The notes below the pieces were generated by a model. That model had not been told where the DNA came from and ran no database searches. It saw only the letters and a list, made by a program, of their open reading frames with translations. A stretch of 64,000 nucleotides of DNA, from NCBI RefSeq assembly GCF_030145815.1, contig NZ_JAIXHL010000025.1, positions 1 through 64,000 on the forward strand. Direction: 5' to 3'. Position numbers and translations under genes: made by a program. Origin of the DNA: Sphingomonas sp. GTDB taxonomy: Bacteria > Pseudomonadota > Alphaproteobacteria > Sphingomonadales > Sphingomonadaceae. Positions 1 through 7,481 of this stretch are shown here, one piece after another. How positions within the stretch are numbered: position 1 is the first letter of the stretch; each line of letters begins with the position of its first letter.

Positions 1-1
1 G

Positions 2-292
2 GATTCGGGCGGCGTGCCCAAGCCGCAGACCGGCACCGGGCCGGTCGAGCGCGACAGCGGCGGGGTCCCCAAGCCGCAGGCCGAGACGCCGCAGCCGGCA
101 GCCGCGCCGGCTTCCGAGGAGGCATCGGCGACCGCGCCAGCCGAGGCGCCGCGCAGCGAGCCCCCGGCCTGGGCCAAGTCGATGCGGCGCCATCAGGCGA
201 TGGTCCACGGCGCGACCGTCGCGACCCATACGCTGCGCGGCGGCGACAGCCGGGGTCCCGGCGCTTCCGTCAGCGTGACCGACAAGGAGTGA
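2..292 (+). CDS. trbL: TrbL conjugal transfer protein, C-terminal part (cut by window edge)
   Basis: The reading frame is open from the first bases of the window and ends seven bases before trbF, so this is the tail of a longer protein. Only a hydrophilic, Pro/Ala/Glu-rich C-terminus is visible, with the short motif DSGGVPKPQ occurring twice. TrbL is the polytopic inner-membrane protein of P-type type IV secretion systems, and low-complexity tails like this are usual for it. The call rests mainly on gene order (trbL-trbF-trbG-trbI). The membrane part lies outside the window and could not be checked. Confidence 0.7.
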   Translation, partial: DSGGVPKPQTGTGPVERDSGGVPKPQAETPQPAAAPASEEASATAPAEAPRSEPPAWAKSMRRHQAMVHGATVATHTLRGGDSRGPGASVSVTDKE

Positions 293-298
293 GTTGCA

Positions 299-979
299 AT
301 GTTCCGACGATCGACTGTGCGCTACGGCGCGACGCCCGAGCCCGAGACGCCCTATCAGCGCGCCGGGCAGGAATGGGATGACCGGATCGGCTCGGCCCGC
401 GTCCAGGCACAAAGCTGGCGGCTGGCCTGTTTCGCGGCGCTGGCGCTCCTCGCGCTCTCGATCTCCGGCCTGATCGGCATGGCGATGCGCGGGACGATCA
501 CGCCGTGGATAGTGCAGGTCGACAAGCTCGGCGAGGCCCAGGCGGTCGCGCCGGCCGATGCCGCCTATCATCCAAGCGACCCGCAGATCGCCTATCACCT
601 CGCGCGCTTCATCGAGAATGTCCGCACCATTCCGGCCGACCCGGTGGTGCTGCGCCAGAGCTGGCTGCGCGCCTATGACTTCACCACCGCCAAGGGCGCG
701 CTCGCGCTCAACGATTACGCCCGCAACAGCGACCCGTTCACCCAGGTCGGCAAGGTCCAGGTTTCGATCGAGGTGTCGAGCGTGATCCGCGCCTCGGACA
801 ACAGCTTCCGCATCTCGTGGACCGAACGCCGCTACCAGGACGGCAGCCTCGCCGCGACCGAACGCTGGTCGGCGATCGCCACCATCGTGATCCAGACCCC
901 CCGCACGCCCGATGCCCTGCGCAAGAACCCGCTCGGCGTCTTCGTGAATGCCCTCAACTGGTCGAAGGAGCTCTCGTAA
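299..979 (+). CDS. trbF: TrbF, VirB8-like mating-pair formation protein
   Basis: A 226-residue bitopic inner-membrane protein of the conjugative type IV secretion system. A cytoplasmic N-terminus of about 40 residues is followed by one membrane segment (about residues 42-65, rich in Ala, Leu and Ile) and a periplasmic VirB8-like domain. Motifs typical of TrbF are visible: ITPWIVQVDKLG just after the membrane segment and NPLGVFVNALNWSKEL at the C-terminus. VirB8-type proteins act as assembly hubs for the channel. The gene follows trbL by six bases, and its stop overlaps the trbG start (TAATG), which fits one operon with translational coupling. Confidence 0.93.
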   Translation: MFRRSTVRYGATPEPETPYQRAGQEWDDRIGSARVQAQSWRLACFAALALLALSISGLIGMAMRGTITPWIVQVDKLGEAQAVAPADAAYHPSDPQIAYHLARFIENVRTIPADPVVLRQSWLRAYDFTTAKGALALNDYARNSDPFTQVGKVQVSIEVSSVIRASDNSFRISWTERRYQDGSLAATERWSAIATIVIQTPRTPDALRKNPLGVFVNALNWSKELS

Positions 980-1980
980 TGATCCCTTATCGCCGGGCCA
1001 TATGGCCCCTGCTGTGCGCGGCACTGCCGCTCGCCGCCTGCTCGCCATCGCATGCGCAGGTCCCCGCGCGCGGGTTCGACGCGGCGCCGGCCGCGGTGCC
1101 CGAGCCCGACCAGCCTCGCCCGGTCGAGATCGTCCGGATTCCCGACCCCCTGCCATTGCCCGGCCAGCTGAAGCCGTTGCCGGCGCCGGTATCCCCCGAA
1201 GCCGCCGATCCGAAGACGCGGGTGGGCACGGCGAACGCCGCGGCGCGCATGCAGCCGGTCCGCGAGGGTTTCCTCAACGCGATCCAGCTCTACCCCTGGG
1301 CCGAAGGCGCGCTCTATCAGCTCTATGCTGCACCAGGCCAAGTGACCGACATCGCCCTGCAGGAGGGCGAGCAGCTGGTCGGACCCGGCCCGGTGGCCGC
1401 AGGCGATACCGTCCGGTGGATCATCGGCGACACGGTGAGCGGCGCAGGCGCAGGCCAGCGGGTCCACATCCTCGTGAAGCCGACCCGGAGCGGTCTCGTC
1501 ACCAACCTGGTCATCAACACCGACCGCCGCACCTATCATGTCGAGCTGCGCTCGACGCCCGACACCTATATGGCGTCGGTGTCCTGGACCTATCCACAGG
1601 ATGCGCTGATCGCGCTCGCGGCGCGCAACCGGGAAGCGGCGGCGGTGGTGCCGGGGGTGTCGGGCGTCGATATCGACGCGCTCAATTTTCGCTACGCGAT
1701 CGAAGGCGACCGTCCCGCCTGGCGTCCTCTGCGCGCCTTCGACGATGGCCGGCAGGTGTTCATCGAACTCCCGCCGACGATTGGCCAGAGCGATCTGCCA
1801 CCGCTGTTCATCGCCGGAGCGAAGGGGCAGGGCGAGCTGGTCAACTACCGTGTCCGTGGCCGCTATCTCGTCGTGGATCGCCTGTTCGACGGCGCCGAGC
1901 TGCGCCTCGCCGCCGGCAAGTCCGAGCAGCGCGTGCGCATCCTCCGCCAGGTCGGGACGCGCCGGGAGAAGTCGAAATGA
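979..1980 (+). CDS. trbG: TrbG, VirB9-like type IV secretion protein
   Basis: A 333-residue secreted protein of the conjugation channel, homologous in role to VirB9, which forms the outer-membrane-associated core complex with VirB10/TrbI. A signal sequence with a lipoprotein-like LPLAACS box spans about residues 1-27, followed by a proline-rich linker. The N-terminal domain carries motifs such as FLNAIQLYPWAEGALYQLY, and the C-terminal beta-rich domain contains VRGRYLVVDRLFDGAELR. A longer in-frame start exists upstream, but it would run into trbF. The ATG at 979 overlaps the trbF stop and leaves a normal signal peptide. The next gene starts inside the stop codon region (ATGA). Confidence 0.93.
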   Translation: MIPYRRAIWPLLCAALPLAACSPSHAQVPARGFDAAPAAVPEPDQPRPVEIVRIPDPLPLPGQLKPLPAPVSPEAADPKTRVGTANAAARMQPVREGFLNAIQLYPWAEGALYQLYAAPGQVTDIALQEGEQLVGPGPVAAGDTVRWIIGDTVSGAGAGQRVHILVKPTRSGLVTNLVINTDRRTYHVELRSTPDTYMASVSWTYPQDALIALAARNREAAAVVPGVSGVDIDALNFRYAIEGDRPAWRPLRAFDDGRQVFIELPPTIGQSDLPPLFIAGAKGQGELVNYRVRGRYLVVDRLFDGAELRLAAGKSEQRVRILRQVGTRREKSK

Positions 1981-3185
1981 GCGCGCCTGCCGAGCCCGCT
2001 CCGCTGGGTGCGGCCGATCTGCGCCTGCGCGGCGACCCGCCGCGCGTGATGCGATTGTCGCGCAAGGCGCTGGCCGGGGTCGGGCTGGTGGCAACTGCCG
2101 GCATCGGCGGCGCGCTGATCTACGCGCTCCAGCCGTCGGCGCCCAAGACCCAGACCGAGCTCTACGCGACCGACAATCGCACAACCTCGGACAGCCTTGC
2201 CGGTGCGCCCAAGGACTATTCGCAGGTTCCCAAGCTCGGGCCACCGCTTCCCGGCGACCTGGGCCGGCCGATCCTGTCGGCGCAGCAGCGCGGCGTCGAT
2301 GTTCAGCCGCCGCCTATGGGAGCGCCGTCTCCGGCCCCCGCGTCCGGCGCGAACGCGGCACAGTCGGCAAGGGAGCGCGTGCGGCAGGAACGCGATGCGG
2401 CGCGCACCAGCAAGGTATTCATAGGCGGCGAAAGCACCACCGCGGCGACCGCTACCGGTGCCGCGCCGCCCTTGGCACTGGCTTCAGCCGCTACCGCCGT
2501 CTCGCCGCCTGCGCCATCGGCTGCCGCCGGCACCGACCAGGCCGCGAAGCGGGATTTCCTGCGCCCCTCCGACAGGGGCGCGACCGAGAGCAGCTACCGC
2601 GTATCGCAGCCCGGCTCGCCTTATACCGTCCAGGCGGGAAGCATCATTGCCGCCGCGTTGATCACCGGCATCCGATCGGACTTGCCGGGTACGATCACGG
2701 CCCAGGTCACACAGAACGTGTATGACAGCGTGACCGGCAGTCACCTGCTCATCCCGCAGGGCAGCAGGCTCATGGGCGAATATGACTCGCAGGTCTCGTT
2801 CGGCCAGAACCGCGTGCTGCTTGCCTGGGATCGTCTCATCCTGCCCGACGGCCGATCGCTCCAGCTCGACCGATTGCCCGGCGCCGACGCCGCCGGCTAT
2901 TCGGGGCTTGAGGACCGCGTGAACCAGCATTGGGGCGGCATGCTTCGCGCCGCGCTGATCTCGACATTGCTCAGTGTCGGCACCGAGGTCGGAAGCAGTG
3001 ACGATGACGATCTCGTCCGGGCGCTGCGGCAGGGCAGCTCGCAGTCGATCGGGCGGACCGGTCAGGACCTTGTCCGCCGCCAGATGGGCGTGCAGCCGAC
3101 GTTGACCATCCGGCCCGGGGCCCAGCTGCGCGTGCTCGTGACTCGCGACATCGTGTTTTCCTCGGGCGATGGAGGCTCGAAATGA
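1977..3185 (+). CDS. trbI: TrbI, VirB10-like type IV secretion protein
   Basis: A 402-residue VirB10-family protein that spans the envelope and links inner-membrane ATPase activity to the outer-membrane pore. Visible are a short cytoplasmic N-terminus, one membrane segment near residues 32-52, a long Pro/Ala-rich periplasmic linker, and a C-terminal VirB10 domain from about residue 215 (motifs SPYTVQAGSIIAAALITGI, LLIPQGSRLMGEYDSQV, RPGAQLRVLVTRDIVF). The ATG overlaps the trbG stop by four bases, and an ATGA overlap leads into the DUF2274 gene, so the genes are very likely co-translated. A much longer in-frame ORF begins inside trbG and was rejected as out-of-frame read-through. Confidence 0.93.
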   Translation: MSAPAEPAPLGAADLRLRGDPPRVMRLSRKALAGVGLVATAGIGGALIYALQPSAPKTQTELYATDNRTTSDSLAGAPKDYSQVPKLGPPLPGDLGRPILSAQQRGVDVQPPPMGAPSPAPASGANAAQSARERVRQERDAARTSKVFIGGESTTAATATGAAPPLALASAATAVSPPAPSAAAGTDQAAKRDFLRPSDRGATESSYRVSQPGSPYTVQAGSIIAAALITGIRSDLPGTITAQVTQNVYDSVTGSHLLIPQGSRLMGEYDSQVSFGQNRVLLAWDRLILPDGRSLQLDRLPGADAAGYSGLEDRVNQHWGGMLRAALISTLLSVGTEVGSSDDDDLVRALRQGSSQSIGRTGQDLVRRQMGVQPTLTIRPGAQLRVLVTRDIVFSSGDGGSK

Positions 3186-3400
3186 CGTTGAGATTGGGAC
3201 CGATCGCCGACGACAAGCCGGTCAAGCTGTCGATCGACATGCCCGCCGACGTCTATCGCGACCTGACCGCCTATGCCGAGGCCCATGCCGCGCAGACCGG
3301 CCAGGCATCGCAAGGCCCTGCCAAGCTGATCGTGCCGATGCTCGCCCAGTTCATGGCGGCCGACCGCGAATTCGCGAAGATCAAGCAGGCGGCGCGCTGA
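3182..3400 (+). CDS. DUF2274 family small protein
   Basis: A 72-residue protein that matches what I recognise as the DUF2274 family, small proteins often found directly after trbI in conjugative elements of alpha- and betaproteobacteria. The central stretch KLSIDMPADVYRDLTAYAEAHA resembles a ribbon-helix-helix strand-helix unit, so a DNA-binding or regulatory role is possible, but none is established here. The start overlaps the trbI stop (ATGA). It is the last gene of the transfer operon in this window; what follows is gene debris. Confidence 0.8.
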   Translation: MTLRLGPIADDKPVKLSIDMPADVYRDLTAYAEAHAAQTGQASQGPAKLIVPMLAQFMAADREFAKIKQAAR

Positions 3401-3410
3401 CCTTTGGTCC

Positions 3411-3720
3411 CTACTGTGTGTCTGGGACGGCATAGGCCCATGACGGAATGATCCTCGCCCATCCGTCGTGAACGTCGCTCACGACGAACACCCGGTCCCG
3501 ATGGACTTCGACCCAATCCGCATTTCGGTCCGGCCTGTATTTCAGATTGCCACGAACGAGGATCGCGGCGCGCCGGCTTTCCAAATTCTTGATGTCGGTC
3601 GTTCGTCAGATCGATGAGCCGGTTCATATGCGTGGCCCGGCTCGACGAAATATGCTCGAAGGCGAAATAGTCTTCGGCGAAGGGCGGCAGCTCGGCGGGC
3701 AATGGCAGGGCCAGCAGCGA
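3411..3720 (-). pseudogene. 5'-truncated, frameshifted gene remnant of unknown function
   Basis: Read on the minus strand, a coding-like stretch begins near 3720 (ALPLPAELPPFAEDYFAFEH, then MNRLIDLTN) and needs a frame change near 3597-3600 to continue as DIKNLESRRAAILVRGNLKY and on to an SH3-like ending (DGWARIIPSWAYAVPD) with a stop at 3411-3413. The sequence around the shift contains a repeated CGAC, consistent with a small insertion. No start codon belongs to this fragment; upstream it runs antisense into the next gene. I do not recognise the family. A sequencing error at the shift is an alternative explanation. Confidence 0.5.
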
Positions 3721-3763
3721 ACTGGCGCTGCGCTTCTCAGATCTCGATGCTGCGCTTGAGGCG

Positions 3764-4363
3764 ATGGCGCGCGCGGCAGCGGCACCGCGCCGCGCCTCGG
3801 TCAGCATGCAGTACCGCAATATCGATCGCGGCGAGGAGGGCGACACTGGGGTAAAGGGCGCCAAGAGTTTCTCGGCCGACCTGTGCCTGATCGTCGACCC
3901 GATGCTCGACGGCATCTCGCTGGGGCGGCGCGTCACGCTCGTCCAGGCAAAGCGGCTACACCGCAACAAGAAGGCCAAGGAGCAGCCGGCCTGGCAGGCC
4001 TCGTTCGCGATCGACCGCAAGCAGCGGCTGGCGCTTCAGGCACAGACGGAATGGAGCGTTTACTTCTTCCATGCACCGCCCCTGGGCGGGCGCGGCGTTC
4101 CCGTGATCCCGACCCAGCTGGTCGCCGACCTTTCCGAGCACAAGGGAACCGGCACCCGGCTGCGCATGGAGGTCGTCGCCGCGGCGTCGCGTTCGCTTGC
4201 CGATTGGCTGACCTATGACGCGCTCTCGCTCCGGGTCGGCGACCCCTATGCGGCGCTTGTCGAGAAGGCCGAGGGCGAGCCCGGTTGCCTGCCGCGGCGG
4301 CCATTGGACCTGCCCACCGTCGAGGTGCGGGTCGGCCTGACGCCGCGCAGCGGAGATCGCTGA
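3764..4363 (+). CDS. Possible Mrr-like endonuclease-fold protein, probably 5'-truncated
   Basis: A 199-residue product if it starts at the ATG, but the coding-like frame stays open upstream to a stop at 3668-3670 (reading LRFSDLDAALEAMARAAA), so the real N-terminus may be lost. The segment SADLCLIVDP, then RVTLVQAKRLHRNKK, looks like the Asp and Gln-x-Lys strands of PD-(D/E)xK nucleases of the Mrr type. This is inference from motif spacing, not a recognised family. It stands head-to-head with the broken minus-strand fragment at 3411-3720, both missing their 5' ends at about the same place, which suggests a deletion or inversion joint. Confidence 0.5.
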   Translation: MARAAAAPRRASVSMQYRNIDRGEEGDTGVKGAKSFSADLCLIVDPMLDGISLGRRVTLVQAKRLHRNKKAKEQPAWQASFAIDRKQRLALQAQTEWSVYFFHAPPLGGRGVPVIPTQLVADLSEHKGTGTRLRMEVVAAASRSLADWLTYDALSLRVGDPYAALVEKAEGEPGCLPRRPLDLPTVEVRVGLTPRSGDR

Positions 4364-4388
4364 CCTGGGCGTCGGCTGCCTGCGGCAC

Positions 4389-5261
4389 TCACGCGGCCGG
4401 CATGATCGACCCGAACGGCGTGACATTGGCGCCCATGATATCGAGATTGGCCTCGATCATCGCCAGCGCTTCGGGCCCGTTTGAGGCCCAGAGCCTGTCG
4501 GTCGATGCGGCGATCGAGGTCCGGTTGATCCGCGCGATCAGGTCGGCGGCGGGCAACTGATCGAGAAACTGCTCGGTGGCGGCCGACCGAGCGCCGAAAA
4601 AGACCCGGTGAGGTCCGACAGGCAGCTGGATCATGAAGCCCGGCTGGTGAAAGCCGCCTTCCCAGTGAATCGGCAAATCCGACAGAAGCAGGCTGGGATC
4701 CGCCGGATCGAACTCCCGGAACCACCAGCGCAGCCCGGCGAACGCATCCATCACGCCGTCCTGGCGGATCATGCCCGGCAGCCAGTGGAGCAAAGGCGCC
4801 GCATCGAGCGCGCCGGGGAAATGCTCGGCGAACCATGCCTCGGTCGATGGCCAACCTTCCGGCAGCGTATCCTTGTCGCGCTCCGCAAGGACTGATTTCA
4901 GCAGTGCGAGGCCTTGCTTGCGCAAATGCGCCAGCACGTCGGGCTGTCGGATGCGGAGCGAACTGAGGAAGAGCGTCCAGGCACGATGATCGTCGGCGCT
5001 GATCTCGGCATGCTGCTCGAACTTTTCGAGCACCTTGGCGGCATTATTGTCGATCGGGCTGAAGAAGCTGCGCTCGAGATGATCGGGCGAGAGCCCCAGC
5101 GAGGCCGCGACGATGGCGTAGAGCCCGTTCTCGTACCCGGTATATTCGGGCGTCCTCGCGCTGCACACGACACGACCGTAGCGGACGCTGAGATTCTGCA
5201 CCTTGCCCTGGGCATTCGCCCAACGCCGCAGCAGAAATTGAGGAACATAATGGTGCTTCAC
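4389..5261 (-). CDS. DUF4238 family protein
   Basis: A 290-residue protein with the hallmark DUF4238 start HHYVPQFLLRRW. I chose the GTG at 5261 because it places that motif at the N-terminus; the longer open frame upstream runs antisense through the next gene. Further family-like features are ENGLYAIVAASLGL with a Glu residue, and a C-terminal region with LLLSDLPIHWEGGF. DUF4238 proteins have no settled function; they occur sporadically in mobile regions. No obvious Shine-Dalgarno sequence precedes the start. It lies alone between gene debris and the adhesin-like locus, and is transcribed toward the former. Confidence 0.75.
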   Translation of the reverse strand: MKHHYVPQFLLRRWANAQGKVQNLSVRYGRVVCSARTPEYTGYENGLYAIVAASLGLSPDHLERSFFSPIDNNAAKVLEKFEQHAEISADDHRAWTLFLSSLRIRQPDVLAHLRKQGLALLKSVLAERDKDTLPEGWPSTEAWFAEHFPGALDAAPLLHWLPGMIRQDGVMDAFAGLRWWFREFDPADPSLLLSDLPIHWEGGFHQPGFMIQLPVGPHRVFFGARSAATEQFLDQLPAADLIARINRTSIAASTDRLWASNGPEALAMIEANLDIMGANVTPFGSIMPAA

Positions 5262-5525
5262 ACCGCGAGGATGACGACCCGTCCATCGTCTCGCAAGCGG
5301 GGGCCGCAGCGGGACCGATAGTGACTGCGACTCGCGGCGCGTGCCACTTGGTACCGCGCCTGATGCGCAACTGCCCGAGGCGTTCGCGCCCGCGTCGCCC
5401 CGCCGCGGCTTTCTACTTCCACGCCAGGGTACGACCGGTGCCGAAAGCTGTTGCGGCTCCGGATTTCCGTCCTCTTTTCCTTGCCCCCGACGCCGCGCTT
5501 CCGCGCCGGCAAAAGGAGCATCGTC

Positions 5526-6074
5526 ATGTTGAAGGGGTTCGATTTCTTGGTTCGGCGCCGGCTGCGCCTGGGTGCAGCTGCAATGCTGCTCGCCTCGCTG
5601 GCCGCAACGCCGGCATTGGCGCAGGAGGTCGGCGAGAACCGAGCCTGGCAGTTCGAGGCACCCCAGGATCTGGCCGCGCGGGCCGCCGTGGCCGACCTGA
5701 TCGCCCGGGCCCGCGGGGGACTCTACGCGGCCCCCGTCTACAACACGACGATCGCACGTCAGTATAATTGTTCGGTGGCGGCGAGCGCGGTGGGCAACAG
5801 CGGCGCGCAGAGCGCAGTCGCCAAATCTCCCACGGTGACCGGCGCCACTTCGGCCGCGACCGGCAACCAGAATTCCGCCTCTGCCGGGGATCGCGCCGAT
5901 CTCGCGCTCGATCAGCGCAACCTCGGCCCGGTCGCCTCGACTGCGATCGGGTCCACCGCCGCGACCGCCGACGGACCTGCCTGGCAGGCGCTCAACTCCT
6001 CGCAGTCCAATTCGGGCGACCAGCGCGCGAGCGTCCAGGACAGCACCGCGTGCGGCTTTGGGGCGATCAACTGA
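5526..6074 (+). CDS. Secreted HfaA-like small protein (first gene of the adhesin-type locus)
   Basis: A 182-residue secreted protein. A signal peptide covers about residues 1-37, ending in ALAQ. The mature part is rich in Ser, Ala, Asn and Gly, with short motifs (SVAASAVGNSGAQSAV, ATSAATGNQNSASAG, LNSSQSNSGDQRASV) that recall curli- and holdfast-type subunits, and one Cys near the C-terminus. By position before an HfaB/CsgG gene and a large repeat protein it corresponds to Caulobacter hfaA, a small holdfast-anchor component. A clear AAAGGAG ribosome site lies at 5511-5518. The stop overlaps the next start (TGATG), so coupling is likely. Sequence identity to HfaA could not be tested. Confidence 0.65.
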   Translation: MLKGFDFLVRRRLRLGAAAMLLASLAATPALAQEVGENRAWQFEAPQDLAARAAVADLIARARGGLYAAPVYNTTIARQYNCSVAASAVGNSGAQSAVAKSPTVTGATSAATGNQNSASAGDRADLALDQRNLGPVASTAIGSTAATADGPAWQALNSSQSNSGDQRASVQDSTACGFGAIN

Positions 6075-7390
6075 TGCCCGCGCATCCTGCCCGCGCGCGC
6101 AGCCGTTCGCGCTTCCTGATCTCAAGCCTGCTGCTTCCAGCGCTGGGCGGCTGCGTCAGCCTGACCCAGCAACGCCTGGCGCCCGGCGAAGAGCCCGTGC
6201 TGACCGGTGCCGCCGCACGGGACAACCGCACGCCGATGGACCCGGCGTTCGCGTGCTTCAATGCCCAGCTCTCGGCAGCTTCGCGGCCCCGTCTGGTAAT
6301 CGCGGTCGGCGACGTCCGCGACTTCACCGGCAAATATTCGGTCAACGAAGGCACCGCGATCACCCAGGGCGGCGCGCTCATGGTCTCCTCGGCGCTGGGC
6401 AAGCTGGCCGGCCCGGTGACGCTGGCTGAGCGCTTCGATCCGACGATCGGCGAACGCGAGCTTGGCTATACCGATCGCCGCCAGCTCGGCGACGGCAGCG
6501 CTCATGCGGTGCGCGGCGCGGACGGCGCATCGAGCGTGCCGTGGTTGCCCTATTATGGCGGGAGCATCGCCGCCTCTGACTATTACATCGTCGGCGGCAT
6601 CACTGAGCTCAACTACAATATCCGCTCGGGCGGCGCGGAAGTGCGTGTGGGACAGGTCGGCCCCAAGCTGCGCACCTATACCCAATCGGTCGCGATCGAT
6701 TTGCGCATCGTCGATACCCGTTCGCTGCTGGTCGCCAGGACAGTCAGCCTGACCAAGCAATTCACCGGCTATGAAGTCGGCTTCAACACCTTCCGCTTCT
6801 TCGGCTCCGAGCTGTTCGACGTGAATGTTGGCGCCAAGGGGCAGGAACCGTTGCAGCTCGGTATCCGCACCGTGCTCGAGGAAGCGACGATGCGGCTGGT
6901 GGGCGCGGTCGCCGGCGTCGATCCTGCGGGCTGCATCGCGATGCAGTCATGGAACCCGTCGGTCACGCTTCCGCCGATCCGCTTCGCGGAGCGATCCGCG
7001 CCGCCCTCCGGCGGCGCGGCCGAAGGCGCCGCGCTCAATAGCGCGGCGCGGTCGAGGCCGGGAAGCGGCGAGGGCGTTGCGCTCATGTTCGAGCCCGGAT
7101 CGTCGGTCCTCGGCGGCGCGGCGCTGGCCGCGCTCGACCGCGCCGCCGGGGCAGCCCGTGCGGCCCCGGTCGAACTTAGTATTTCCGGGCGGGACATCGA
7201 AGTGCTCGAGCCGGCCAAGCGCGATGCCCTGACCGACCAGCGAATCGCTGCGGTCGTCGACGCGCTTGCCGCGCGCGGCATCGCCCGGGATCGCGTCGCA
7301 CTGCGCTGGCGGCCCGCGCCGTCCGACACGAGCGTCCATCCCGGCGATCCCGGCGCGCAGGACCTGGCGCGGTTGCGCGTCGGCGGCTGA
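6074..7390 (+). CDS. hfaB: HfaB/CsgG-family outer-membrane lipoprotein with C-terminal OmpA-like extension
   Basis: A 438-residue lipoprotein: lipobox LGGC with Cys27, then a CsgG-type domain (motifs RPRLVIAVGDVRDFTGKYS, ITQGGALMVSSALGKL, YYIVGGITELNYNI, VAIDLRIVDTRSLLVARTV). CsgG/HfaB proteins form outer-membrane secretion pores for curli or holdfast-anchor subunits. After about residue 330 comes an additional segment (VALMFEPGSSVLGGAALAAL, then KRDALTDQRIAAVVDALAARG) resembling an OmpA peptidoglycan-binding domain, which is not part of a plain CsgG. Start overlaps the upstream stop. It probably exports or anchors the products of the genes on either side. Confidence 0.8.
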   Translation: MPAHPARARSRSRFLISSLLLPALGGCVSLTQQRLAPGEEPVLTGAAARDNRTPMDPAFACFNAQLSAASRPRLVIAVGDVRDFTGKYSVNEGTAITQGGALMVSSALGKLAGPVTLAERFDPTIGERELGYTDRRQLGDGSAHAVRGADGASSVPWLPYYGGSIAASDYYIVGGITELNYNIRSGGAEVRVGQVGPKLRTYTQSVAIDLRIVDTRSLLVARTVSLTKQFTGYEVGFNTFRFFGSELFDVNVGAKGQEPLQLGIRTVLEEATMRLVGAVAGVDPAGCIAMQSWNPSVTLPPIRFAERSAPPSGGAAEGAALNSAARSRPGSGEGVALMFEPGSSVLGGAALAALDRAAGAARAAPVELSISGRDIEVLEPAKRDALTDQRIAAVVDALAARGIARDRVALRWRPAPSDTSVHPGDPGAQDLARLRVGG

Positions 7391-7481
7391 GCCAAGCCAC
7401 CCCTCGAACCCGGGAGGCGCCGACACCGCAGCCGATTTCCCCGACCGAATGCCTTCCCCCAAGAAAAGCCGGAGTATCCTC

